This document shows, in pieces, positions 1 through 6,202 of a stretch of DNA of 11,290 nucleotides (positions are counted from its first letter, which is position 1; each line of letters opens with the position of its first letter). Source of the stretch: CAZILN01 sp964540005 (GTDB lineage: Bacteria; Bacteroidota; Bacteroidia; Bacteroidales; SM23-62); the NCBI GenBank assembly GCA_964540005.1, contig CAZILN010000125.1, positions 1-11,290 on the forward strand. The letters are read 5' to 3'. The translations under genes and the position numbers were made by a program. Under the pieces are notes generated by a model that saw nothing but the letters and a program-made list of their open reading frames with translations, had not been told where the DNA came from and did no database searches.

Positions 1-565
1 CTGCCCCGGTCATTTGGTCAAACGCCACAAAGGTCGTCAGGGCCCCGGCCGGAGAACTGATGACCTTGTTGTCGACAATCAGCGGGGATTCGGCCACACC
101 CCAGACATGCCAATCGGTCTGGTAGTCTTTGTCCACATTGATCTTCCAGTTGACATCCCCTGTTTCGGCATTCAGACAGACCAGTTCTCCCATCCCACTG
201 ATGATGTATATCCGGTCCTCCTCAATAGTAGGGGTGCCTCGGGTATTAGGGGTGGACTGATCCCATGACTGGCCATAGGCAACCTGCCATTTCTGGTTGC
301 CCTCAAAGTCGATGCATGTCAGATGGTCCATGTCACCGATCTTTCCGGAAGCGTAGATGTACTTCCCGTTTGAGATGACGGATGAATACCCTTCTCCAAT
401 GCCTTCGAATTCCAGCAGCAATTCCGGGCCGCCTTCCGGCCACTCTTTCAGGAGACCTTTTTCCGGGAACTTTCCATCCCTGTTGGGTCCACGAAATTGA
501 TAGATCTGGGCATTTGTTACTGAAATAAATACAACACACAATGAGACGAGCCAAAGTTTTTTCAT
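1..565 (-). CDS. Exported PQQ-type beta-propeller protein (N-terminal part, cut by window edge)
   Basis: Partial gene: 188 codons are visible and the reading frame stays open to the left edge. The ATG at 565-563 begins a signal peptide of about 19 residues (MKK, hydrophobic core, then VTNA before a Gln), so the product is probably exported. The mature start reads YQFRGPNRDGKFPEKG and continues with EWPEGGPELL and GIGEGYSS near residues 41-62, a pattern familiar from PQQ-binding-like beta-propeller (BamB / alcohol-dehydrogenase-like) proteins. Blade-like repeats follow: YIYASG...LTCIDFEGNQKWQ (residues 69-94), RIYIISGMGELVCLNAETGDVNWK (118-141, given here as a pattern) and a third near 165-188 ending FDQMTG. 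The specific role is unknown: such proteins may be structural, or enzymes that have lost or kept the cofactor. It is not the outer-membrane BamB lipoprotein, because no lipobox Cys is present. It diverges from yjbQ. Confidence 0.85.
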   Translation of the reverse strand, partial: MKKLWLVSLCVVFISVTNAQIYQFRGPNRDGKFPEKGLLKEWPEGGPELLLEFEGIGEGYSSVISNGKYIYASGKIGDMDHLTCIDFEGNQKWQVAYGQSWDQSTPNTRGTPTIEEDRIYIISGMGELVCLNAETGDVNWKINVDKDYQTDWHVWGVAESPLIVDNKVISSPAGALTTFVAFDQMTGA

Positions 566-588
566 GAATACCTTTTTTTTTAGGAATG

Positions 589-596
589 CAAACATA
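589..596 (-). promoter_or_regulatory. Possible -7 promoter box for the beta-propeller gene
   Basis: Read on the minus strand, the segment is TATGTTTG, an exact match to the Bacteroidota -7 consensus TAnnTTTG, about 24 bases before the start codon at 565. No clean TTTG is found at the expected -33 distance, so the call rests on one short box and stays weak. Confidence 0.3.
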
Positions 597-740
597 CAAA
601 TTCCGGATGAAATATGCAGAAAACAGTATATTGGAAAACCGGAGCATCTTAAAACGAATGGAGAAGCTTCAATTTTGAATTCGGGTCAAAGTTCAATGGA
701 TTGTTTATTTTTATTCCACAAATTCGGTGTCATCTAAAAC

Positions 741-747
741 GGAGAAG
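741..747 (+). promoter_or_regulatory. Strong ribosome binding site of yjbQ
   Basis: GGAGAAG lies just before the ATG at 750, with GGAG five bases away from it. This is a good Shine-Dalgarno match in a window where most genes have poor ones, and it fixes the yjbQ start. Confidence 0.6.
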
Positions 748-749
748 TT

Positions 750-1154
750 ATGCAACGAACCATCCAGATCAGCACTACAGCCCACAATGGGCTTTACGAC
801 ATCACCCGGCAGGTGGAGGCCGTCGTAAAGGAAAGCGGGGTGGAAACAGGCCTGGTCAATGTATATGCCCAGGGGGCTACCAGTGCCATTATGATACAGG
901 AAAACTGGGATGAATCGGTGCAGAGTGATGTTATTACCTTGCTTAACAAACTGATCCCTGCCGGTGTCTGGCAGCATGATCACCAGGATAACAATGGTGA
1001 TTCCCACCTGAAAGCCGGAATTGTAGGCCCGCAGGAGACCATCCCTATCGTGGACGGTAAAATGGGTCTGTCTACCTGGCAGAACATATTCCTCTGTGAA
1101 TTTGACGGACCAAGATCTGGAAGGAAGGTAGTGGTAACTGTTACGGAAGCTTAA
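750..1154 (+). CDS. yjbQ: YjbQ / UPF0047 family protein (secondary thiamine-phosphate synthase family)
   Basis: This 134-residue protein has the normal length for UPF0047. Family segments are visible: GLVNVYAQGATSAIMIQEN (residues 34-52), NGDSHLKAGIVGP (82-94), IPIVDGKMGLSTWQNIF (98-114) and the diagnostic CEFDGPR (116-122) before a C-terminal beta strand. The family forms small trimers. Some members show weak thiamine-phosphate synthase activity in vitro, which gave the family its name, but the physiological role is not settled. The segment usually read as P-H-T/S-T/S-A in better-known members is QGATSA here, so activity should not be assumed. The start is supported by a close GGAGAAG. The gene stands alone on the plus strand, divergent from the beta-propeller gene and convergent with queG. 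Confidence 0.88.
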   Translation: MQRTIQISTTAHNGLYDITRQVEAVVKESGVETGLVNVYAQGATSAIMIQENWDESVQSDVITLLNKLIPAGVWQHDHQDNNGDSHLKAGIVGPQETIPIVDGKMGLSTWQNIFLCEFDGPRSGRKVVVTVTEA

Positions 1155-1157
1155 AGG

Positions 1158-1190
1158 GCGGTTCATGAATCCTTTCTTCCATGAACCTGC
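1158..1190. terminator. Hairpin between convergent yjbQ and queG, probable bidirectional terminator
   Basis: GGTTCATG at 1160-1167 pairs perfectly with CATGAACC at 1180-1187 around a 12-base loop. Two more pairs (1158-1159 with 1189-1190) can form with one bulged T at 1188. It fills the 52-base gap between two genes facing each other. The T-runs are short on both sides (CTTT on plus, CCCTTT on minus), so termination strength is uncertain. Confidence 0.5.
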
Positions 1191-1206
1191 TTTGTCATAA
1201 GTTGGA

Positions 1207-2067
1207 TCAATTTTCCTTCAGAAAGTCAAGGTTCCTTCTCAGCCCGCTGTATTTTGCCCTTTTAACTGCAGAACCTGCAAACAGCCTGTCGTAGGTTTCC
1301 TCACTCATACCGTGCCAATCTTCATTGCTGAGTGCCAGCACATCCTCATATTCCCTTAGTCCGGGTTCTTCATGTTCGGGAGCGTTATGGTTCCATGGAC
1401 AAACATCCTGGCAGATGTCACAACCGAATACACGGTTCAAGAATTGGGTTTGCATTTCCGGTGGGATGGAATCACTTTTATTCTCTATGGTCTGGTAAGA
1501 AATGCATTTCCTGGAATCCACAATTTTACCGGCGATGATGGCCCCGGTCGGACAGGCATCAATACACTTTGTACAGCTTCCACAGTACTCATTGATTGGT
1601 TGGTCGTAAACTAAGTTTGCATCTGTAATAATGGTGCCGATAAAGAAAAATGATCCATACTTCCGGGAAATAAGCATGGAGTTTTTTCCTATCCATCCAA
1701 TTCCGGATAAACGTCCCAGTGCCCGCTCAAGTACCGGAGCAGAATCCACGAATACCCTGCCTGAGCCCGATCCGGCAATTTCCTGCACTTTTTCCAGAAG
1801 CAGCAGTAGTTTCTTTCGCAAGACCTTGTGATAGTCCCGCCCGTATGCATATTTCGATATAAGGGGTGCCTGTGGATCAGATGGTTCCTTCCTGGTATAA
1901 TAATTCTGCAGAACAACAATTACAGACCGCGCATTTTCAACCAGCAAGCGTGGATCTGTCCGCTTGTCGAGATACCGTTCCATATAAGCCATAGTCCCGT
2001 GATAGCCGGCATCCAGCCATCGGCGCAGCCGCAGTGAATCCTCTGAAAGAAAGTCCGCCGGCACCAC
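1207..2067 (-). CDS. queG: Epoxyqueuosine reductase QueG
   Basis: QueG is a cytosolic cobalamin- and 4Fe-4S-dependent enzyme that reduces epoxyqueuosine to queuosine in tRNA anticodons. Counted from the GTG at 2067, the family landmarks are VDSAPVLERALGRL (108-121), GWIGKNSML (124-132), a first cysteine cluster CGSCTKCIDACP (162-173), RKCISYQTIENK (186-197) and a second cluster CDICQDVCPWN (216-226). Eight cysteines suit two 4Fe-4S clusters. The Asp in VDSAP corresponds to the family's conserved acid. The 286 residues from this GTG are too short at the front: family-like sequence (TLLIKNAARKLGFLDCG) continues upstream in frame to the toxin stop codon, giving up to about 315 residues. GTG at 2067 is the first standard start, but the true start may be a non-standard codon such as ATA at 2151 or ATT at 2148. 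It lies just after the toxin gene on the same strand. Confidence 0.93.
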   Translation of the reverse strand: MVPADFLSEDSLRLRRWLDAGYHGTMAYMERYLDKRTDPRLLVENARSVIVVLQNYYTRKEPSDPQAPLISKYAYGRDYHKVLRKKLLLLLEKVQEIAGSGSGRVFVDSAPVLERALGRLSGIGWIGKNSMLISRKYGSFFFIGTIITDANLVYDQPINEYCGSCTKCIDACPTGAIIAGKIVDSRKCISYQTIENKSDSIPPEMQTQFLNRVFGCDICQDVCPWNHNAPEHEEPGLREYEDVLALSNEDWHGMSEETYDRLFAGSAVKRAKYSGLRRNLDFLKEN

Positions 2068-2160
2068 CCCGCAATCCAGGAAACCCAGCTTCCTTGCCGC
2101 ATTCTTTATTAACAGGGTATGTTCTTTAATCCGGCTGATTTGGGTAATTATTTCTAAAGA
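2068..2160 (-). other. In-frame queG N-terminal extension without a standard start codon
   Basis: The 31 codons upstream of the GTG at 2067 are open and encode SLEIITQISRIKEH followed by TLLIKNAARKLGFLDCG. The second part resembles the usual QueG N-terminus (a helix leading into LGF...CG). No ATG, GTG or TTG occurs in frame here; only weak candidates exist (ATA 2151, ATT 2148, ATT 2130, CTG 2115). The codon just before it (2163-2161) is the TAG stop of the toxin gene, in the same frame. That this segment is coding is inferred from resemblance to the family. Confidence 0.6.
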
Positions 2161-2472
2161 CTATTTTTCGCTGAATAATAGATTAGCAGAAAGATCCCGG
2201 GAACTATGATGGATTGTTAAAACCTGAAGGGACTTCTTACTCTGAATCTGATAAATGATTCTGTATTTCTTAAAAATTATCTCCCGGATCGTTTTAATAT
2301 CTCCCACCTCTGGAACCATTCTTCCGATTCCGGGATTATCTCTCAATAATTCAACAGCTTCAATTAATTCCTCCCCGGTTATTTCAGCATATTTAGGTGA
2401 GTCTTTAGCAATGAAGGCAAGGATGTCTTTTAGATCGTTTAGAGATCGTTTTGACCAGAGGACTTTAACCAT
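2161..2472 (-). CDS. RelE/ParE-family toxin of a type II toxin-antitoxin pair
   Basis: This 103-residue protein matches the RelE/ParE toxin pattern: N-terminal LWSKRSLNDLKDILAFIAKD (residues 5-24), a central helix ending LLRDNPGIGRMVPE, then IREIIFKKYRIIYQI and a final strand LQVLTIHHSSRDLS. The VPE...IREI...YRIIY arrangement and the ending H-x-x-R-x-L look closer to ParE than to RelE. ParE proteins typically poison DNA gyrase and RelE proteins cleave mRNA at the ribosome; which applies here cannot be told from sequence. The start overlaps the antitoxin gene by 34 bases, so translation is probably coupled. The stop codon is immediately followed in frame by the queG N-terminal extension. The stretch is visibly richer in A+T than its neighbours, which fits later acquisition. 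Confidence 0.85.
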   Translation of the reverse strand: MVKVLWSKRSLNDLKDILAFIAKDSPKYAEITGEELIEAVELLRDNPGIGRMVPEVGDIKTIREIIFKKYRIIYQIQSKKSLQVLTIHHSSRDLSANLLFSEK

Positions 2473-2642
2473 TCGTTCAATTCAAGTTTTACTTGTTCTG
2501 TTGTATAAACTCTTCCAGCTGAAACATCCTCAAGTCCTTGTTCAATTTTATCAAGAACAATTAATTCTTCAATGACCTGATCAATTGTAAAGCTGTCAGG
2601 TAAATTGTCAATTGTTTTTTTGATTTTATCTTTTGTTAACAT
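2439..2642 (-). CDS. Putative antitoxin partner of the ParE/RelE-like toxin
   Basis: This acidic 67-residue protein starts at the ATG at 2642 and its end overlaps the toxin start by 34 bases in another frame, the common antitoxin-first layout. The sequence is mostly helical in appearance: LTKDKIKKTIDNLPDSFTID, then VIEELIVLDKIEQGLEDV, AGRVYTTEQVKLELNEWL and a short tail. The pattern 'DKIEQGL...GRVYTTEQVK..L..WL' is like small partners seen beside RelE/ParE toxins in Bacteroidota, where the GR(V/x)Y(T/S)xEEV part probably wraps the toxin. I do not recognise a clear ribbon-helix-helix, Phd or Xre DNA-binding domain, so the antitoxin family and any autorepression are uncertain. The assignment rests mainly on position, size, overlap and partner. 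Confidence 0.7.
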   Translation of the reverse strand: MLTKDKIKKTIDNLPDSFTIDQVIEELIVLDKIEQGLEDVSAGRVYTTEQVKLELNEWLKSSGQNDL

Positions 2643-2667
2643 TTTTAGATTTTCAATCTGATAAATT

Positions 2668-2679
2668 TACAAATTTGTA
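2668..2679. promoter_or_regulatory. 12-bp perfect palindrome upstream of the antitoxin, possible operator
   Basis: TACAAATTTGTA is a perfect palindrome ending 25 bases before the antitoxin start at 2642. A smaller inverted repeat (AGATT-TTC-AATCT, 2647-2659) lies between it and the gene. Toxin-antitoxin operons commonly autorepress through palindromes in this position. The region is A+T-rich, so chance palindromes are likely and the call is tentative. Confidence 0.3.
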
Positions 2680-2749
2680 TTGATCCTGCCCTTTATGTAT
2701 TAATATAAATCAATCAAAATAATCAACCAATACGGATTTTTCTGATCCA

Positions 2750-3070
2750 TTATAGCAATCCCAGTTCAAGCCTGGCTTCTTCCGACAACATGGAAGGATC
2801 CCAGGGAGGATCAAAGGTCAGGCTGATCCTGGCAGAATTGACACCCTGAACATTTTTCACATGCTGCTCGACATCTGCCACGATCTCATCGGCCATTGGA
2901 CAGTTGGGAGCAGTCAGGGTCATGGTAATATTGACATCATTGTTATCATCCACATCAATATCATAGATCAGTCCCAGTTCATAAATGCTTACCCCGGGTA
3001 TTTCCGGATCGTAAATGGTTTTTAGTACCTGCACTATATCTGTTTCCAGTTGTAAGAATTCGTTTTCCAT
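2750..3070 (-). CDS. sufT: DUF59/MIP18-family SUF-associated protein (SufT-like)
   Basis: This 106-residue DUF59-domain protein carries the family hallmarks YDPEIPGVSIYELGLIYDI (residues 20-38), LTAPNCPMADEI with Cys57, and the typical SUF-associated ending DPPWDPSMLSEEARLELGL. Proteins of this type are cytosolic and help mature iron-sulfur proteins; some are called SufT in Firmicutes, and eukaryotic MIP18 is related. It is the last gene of the SUF run, 22 bases after sufE, so it is most likely co-transcribed with it. The exact step (cluster transfer or carrier) is not set by the sequence. A PaaD-like name would also fit the domain, but no phenylacetate genes are nearby. Confidence 0.88.
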   Translation of the reverse strand: MENEFLQLETDIVQVLKTIYDPEIPGVSIYELGLIYDIDVDDNNDVNITMTLTAPNCPMADEIVADVEQHVKNVQGVNSARISLTFDPPWDPSMLSEEARLELGLL

Positions 3071-3092
3071 AATATTACAATGTATCCGGTTC

Positions 3093-3521
3093 TCAGTTCA
3101 TATTCATTTTGGCCCGGTATGCAATAGCATATAATTTCATTTGTTTAAGCATAGACAGAAGACCGTTTGACCGGGTGGGAGAAAGGTTTTCCTTCAGTCC
3201 TATCCTGTCAATGAAGTACAGGTCCGCATCAATAATCTCCTGGGGTTCACGGCCGGATAAAACCCGTATCAGTAAAGAGACAATTCCCTTGGTAATGATG
3301 GCATCGCTGTCAGCCGTGAAAATTATCCTGGAACCCTCCATTTCACCTCTCAGCCACACTTTTGACTGGCAGCCATCGATCAGGTGCTCCCTGGTTTTAT
3401 ATTTCGGATCAATAACAGGCAGGTTATTGCTCAGTTCAATCAGGAAATTGTACTTATCAAGCCAGTCATTGAAGACCTCGAACTCCTGGATAATCTCTTC
3501 CTGTACCTGGTCTAAACTCAT
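3093..3521 (-). CDS. sufE: Cysteine desulfuration protein SufE
   Basis: SufE accepts the persulfide sulfur from SufS and passes it to the SufBCD scaffold. The protein has 142 residues, a normal length. The sulfur-accepting cysteine is Cys51 in HLIDGCQSKVWL, the same number as in E. coli SufE. Other family segments are NNLPVIDPKYKT (32-43), IITKGIVSLLIRVLSG (75-90) with the family's (A/T)KG...L(I/L)xxLSG pattern, and a C-terminal LSPTRSNGLLSMLKQMK. The ATG at 3521 has little Shine-Dalgarno sequence before it, as is common in Bacteroidota. It lies 89 bases after sufS and 22 before the DUF59 gene, all on the minus strand. The presence of SufE, with no SufU in the window, indicates a SufS-SufE sulfur relay. 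Confidence 0.93.
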   Translation of the reverse strand: MSLDQVQEEIIQEFEVFNDWLDKYNFLIELSNNLPVIDPKYKTREHLIDGCQSKVWLRGEMEGSRIIFTADSDAIITKGIVSLLIRVLSGREPQEIIDADLYFIDRIGLKENLSPTRSNGLLSMLKQMKLYAIAYRAKMNMN

Positions 3522-3610
3522 TTTATGAACTTTTGTTTATTTATATTGTATCTCATATTGTCCCTGGTCACCGCTCTATGGTTAATTGTATTTCTATATA
3601 TAGTGAACCC

Positions 3611-4831
3611 TTATCCAAACATCTCCTTAACCTTCAGCAAACCCTCATACAATCTGTCGATTTCTTCTTTTGTGTTATAGAAAACCATAGAGGCACGCAA
3701 GGTCCCGGTAATGTTGAAATGGTCCATTACAGGCTGCGTACAGTGTGTCCCGGTACGCACGGCAATTCCCAGTTTGTCAAGTATCATGCCGGCATCATAC
3801 TGGTGGATGCCATCAAGTAAAAATGACAGTATGCTGATCTTTTGTGGAGCCTTACCGTATATTTCCAAACCTTTAATTGACAGTAATTTTTCAGTAGCAT
3901 AGTGCAACAGCTCCTTTTCCCATGCAATAATATTATCCAGCCCAATACCTTTTATGTAAAGCAGAGCTGTTTCAAGTCCGGCCGCCCCGACATAATTAGT
4001 AGTGCCGGCCTCGAATTTAAAGGGCAGTTCATTATAGCTGGTCTTCTCAAAAGTAACGCAGTCGACCATGTCACCTCCACCCTGGTAAGGTGGCATTTCA
4101 TACAACAAATTCTCCTTGCCATACAGGACACCTATACCGTTGGGGCCATAAACCTTATGGCCGCTGAAAACATAAAAATCACAATCCAGGTCCTGCACAT
4201 CTACATGACCGTGCTGAATGGCCTGGGACCCGTCTATGAGAACAGGAACGTCATGCTGGTGGGCTGTGCTTATCATCTCCTTCACAGGGTTGATGGTTCC
4301 CAGCGAGTTTGATGCCTGTGTAATCGCTACTATTCTTGTTTTTTTTGTAAATGCTTTCCGGTACCAATCCATGTCGAGCACACCCGATCCATCAAAAGGT
4401 ATGACCAGTAAACGGGCACCTTTTCGCTGGCACATCATCTGCCAGGGCACTATGTTGGCATGATGTTCCATTTCGGAAATTATAACTTCATCCCCCTCCT
4501 TTATATAACGTTCACCGAAAGAAAATGCCACCGTATTGATGGAACCGGTGGCCCCGCTGGTAAAGATGATCTCATTGGTTGAAGATGCATTGATGAACTC
4601 CCTAATGGTCTCACGCGCATGTTCATACCTGGCCGTTGACAGGTCACTCAGAAAATGTACACCCCTGTGTATGCTGCTGTTCTCTTCAGAATAGTATTTC
4701 TGTATGGTTTCCAGGACAACCCCGGGCTTCTGAGTGGTGGCACCGTTGTCAAAATATACCAGGGGCCTGCCATAAACTTCCCTGCTCAGTATGGGGAAGT
4801 CCTTTCGTATGTTTTCAAGATTAAAATCCAT
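3611..4831 (-). CDS. sufS: Cysteine desulfurase SufS
   Basis: SufS is a PLP-dependent group II cysteine desulfurase that takes sulfur from L-cysteine and hands it to SufE. The length is 406 residues, the same as E. coli SufS. The PLP-binding lysine is Lys226 in VFSGHKVYGPNGIGVLYG, the conserved His123 lies in SEMEHHANIVPW, and the persulfide cysteine is Cys364 in RTGTHCTQPVMDHF. The last motif is usually RxGHHCAQP, so a Thr sits where a His is common; this variant keeps the catalytic Cys. The N-terminal YFDNGATTQKP (26-36) is the usual cofactor-side motif. The gene follows sufD after 12 bases and precedes sufE by 89, so it belongs to the same transcript. A selenocysteine lyase role is possible in this family but unlikely in a SUF operon. 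Confidence 0.95.
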   Translation of the reverse strand: MDFNLENIRKDFPILSREVYGRPLVYFDNGATTQKPGVVLETIQKYYSEENSSIHRGVHFLSDLSTARYEHARETIREFINASSTNEIIFTSGATGSINTVAFSFGERYIKEGDEVIISEMEHHANIVPWQMMCQRKGARLLVIPFDGSGVLDMDWYRKAFTKKTRIVAITQASNSLGTINPVKEMISTAHQHDVPVLIDGSQAIQHGHVDVQDLDCDFYVFSGHKVYGPNGIGVLYGKENLLYEMPPYQGGGDMVDCVTFEKTSYNELPFKFEAGTTNYVGAAGLETALLYIKGIGLDNIIAWEKELLHYATEKLLSIKGLEIYGKAPQKISILSFLLDGIHQYDAGMILDKLGIAVRTGTHCTQPVMDHFNITGTLRASMVFYNTKEEIDRLYEGLLKVKEMFG

Positions 4832-4843
4832 GTATTTGTAAAA

Positions 4844-6199
4844 TCAGAGCAGTGGTATTTCACCACAATTTATGGAACAACTGTTGCATCTTGATAATTC
4901 ACCCCTCAAACGCTTATCGATCAGGTAATTGATCCTTTCTTTCAGGGGCGTTATACTGATCTTGTCTACCACCTCCCAGGCAAATGCATACAGAATGAGC
5001 AAACGTGCTTCATGGTAGGGTATGCCGCGAGATCTCATATAAAACAATGCATTTTCATCCAGCTGGCCGGTGGTGGCTCCATGAGAGCACCGGACATCAT
5101 CGGCATAGATCTCCAGCTGTGGCATTGAACTCATTTTTGAGGCATCGGACAGAAGGATGTTGTTATTGGTCTGGAAGGCATTGGTTTTCTGTCCCTCCGG
5201 CCTGACCAGGATGTGACCGTTAAAAGCCCCGGTAGCTGTATCATCAAGGATGCCCTTGAATAATTGTGTGCTGGTGCAATGCGGTTGTGCATGGTCGATG
5301 CTTACATAATTATCCACATGCTGGTTGCGGTCAGCAAAGAACAGGCCGTAGGTATTGCTCTCACAACCGGGGGCGTTAAGTTTCACATGGGTATTGTTCC
5401 GGATAATACCTCCATGCAGGGTAATACTGTTGGTCATCACTTTTGAGTTTGCCTCCTGCAGGATGTATAGATTCGTAATAAGGTTCGAGTTCAGATGTTC
5501 GTTCTGGACCCTTACATACTGCAGGTGTGCATTCTCTCCAACAAAGATTTCAGAAACTGAATTTGTCAGGAACCTGAAGGGTGACAGGGTATGGTCGCAG
5601 ATGATCACCTCGGAAGAAGTATTCTCTTCCATGATAATCAGATTCCTGTACTGCAACATGGTATCCAGTCCGGTCATGGGAAGATGAACCACCTGTAGAG
5701 GGTTTTCAAGCTCTGTCCCTTTGGGGATATAGATAAACAGTCCATCCATGGCAAAAGCCGTGTTCAGGGCAACCAGTCCGTCCTTCTTATAGTCGGCAGC
5801 TTTGGAATAGTATTCATTTACCAGCTCAGGATGGCTTTCAAGTGCCTTGGAGAGGCTGCCGATTATGATCCCATTGGGATATTTTCTCAGGTCCTGTCCC
5901 TGGTTAAAATAGAATCCGTTCAATACGATCTCCAGCTGTGTACTCAGCTCAGGAACGTCACAGGTAAACAGTTCATTCAGATCCAGTTCAATGTTGCTGG
6001 GCTTAAACAGCATACTGTAATCCGGACTAAAAAGTTTGTCGATTGGTGTATACTTGTATAATTCATTCTTCCTTCCAGGTAATCCGTTCCGGCTGTAACT
6101 TTCTATGGCTTCATCACGGATCTCTGTCAGGAATCCCGGTGATATCCTTGTGATGTCTTCTTTTTTCGCCTGGTATATGTCAACAAAATCTTCTGTCAT
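4844..6199 (-). CDS. sufD: Fe-S cluster assembly scaffold subunit SufD
   Basis: SufD is the SufB paralogue in the SufB-SufC2-SufD scaffold complex. The protein has 451 residues. Its C-terminal beta-helix ends in the most conserved segment DDVRCSHGATTGQLDENALFY; the Cys-Ser-His there is residues 371-373, and His373 matches E. coli His360, which is needed for cluster assembly. The final YLIDKRLRGELSRC segment followed by two further cysteines is usual for Bacteroidota SufD. Unlike sufB, the rest of the sequence is weakly conserved, as expected for this subunit. The ATG at 6199 lies only 3 bases after the sufC stop, and sufS begins 12 bases after the sufD stop, so translation of the three genes is probably coupled. 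The alternative label SufB2 is less likely, because a full sufB is present upstream. Confidence 0.93.
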   Translation of the reverse strand: MTEDFVDIYQAKKEDITRISPGFLTEIRDEAIESYSRNGLPGRKNELYKYTPIDKLFSPDYSMLFKPSNIELDLNELFTCDVPELSTQLEIVLNGFYFNQGQDLRKYPNGIIIGSLSKALESHPELVNEYYSKAADYKKDGLVALNTAFAMDGLFIYIPKGTELENPLQVVHLPMTGLDTMLQYRNLIIMEENTSSEVIICDHTLSPFRFLTNSVSEIFVGENAHLQYVRVQNEHLNSNLITNLYILQEANSKVMTNSITLHGGIIRNNTHVKLNAPGCESNTYGLFFADRNQHVDNYVSIDHAQPHCTSTQLFKGILDDTATGAFNGHILVRPEGQKTNAFQTNNNILLSDASKMSSMPQLEIYADDVRCSHGATTGQLDENALFYMRSRGIPYHEARLLILYAFAWEVVDKISITPLKERINYLIDKRLRGELSRCNSCSINCGEIPLL

Positions 6200-6202
6200 G
6201 TA

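Noticed and set aside
333..647. Open frame of 104 codons on the minus strand ahead of and overlapping the beta-propeller gene
   Set aside because: It is in a different frame from the signal-peptide-bearing beta-propeller protein that starts at 565 and shows no domain.
711..1166. Open frame of 151 codons on the minus strand, opposite yjbQ
   Set aside because: yjbQ on the plus strand has clear family motifs and a strong ribosome binding site; the reverse frame has neither.
2161..2163. TAG between toxin and queG as a recoded codon giving a toxin-QueG fusion
   Set aside because: The shared frame has a one-in-three chance of occurring, both proteins look complete as separate units, and no recoding signal is visible.
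2729..2752. Weak GGAT...ATCC hairpin after the DUF59 gene as a suf operon terminator
   Set aside because: The stem is only four base pairs with a seven-base loop and no proper T-tract on the minus strand.
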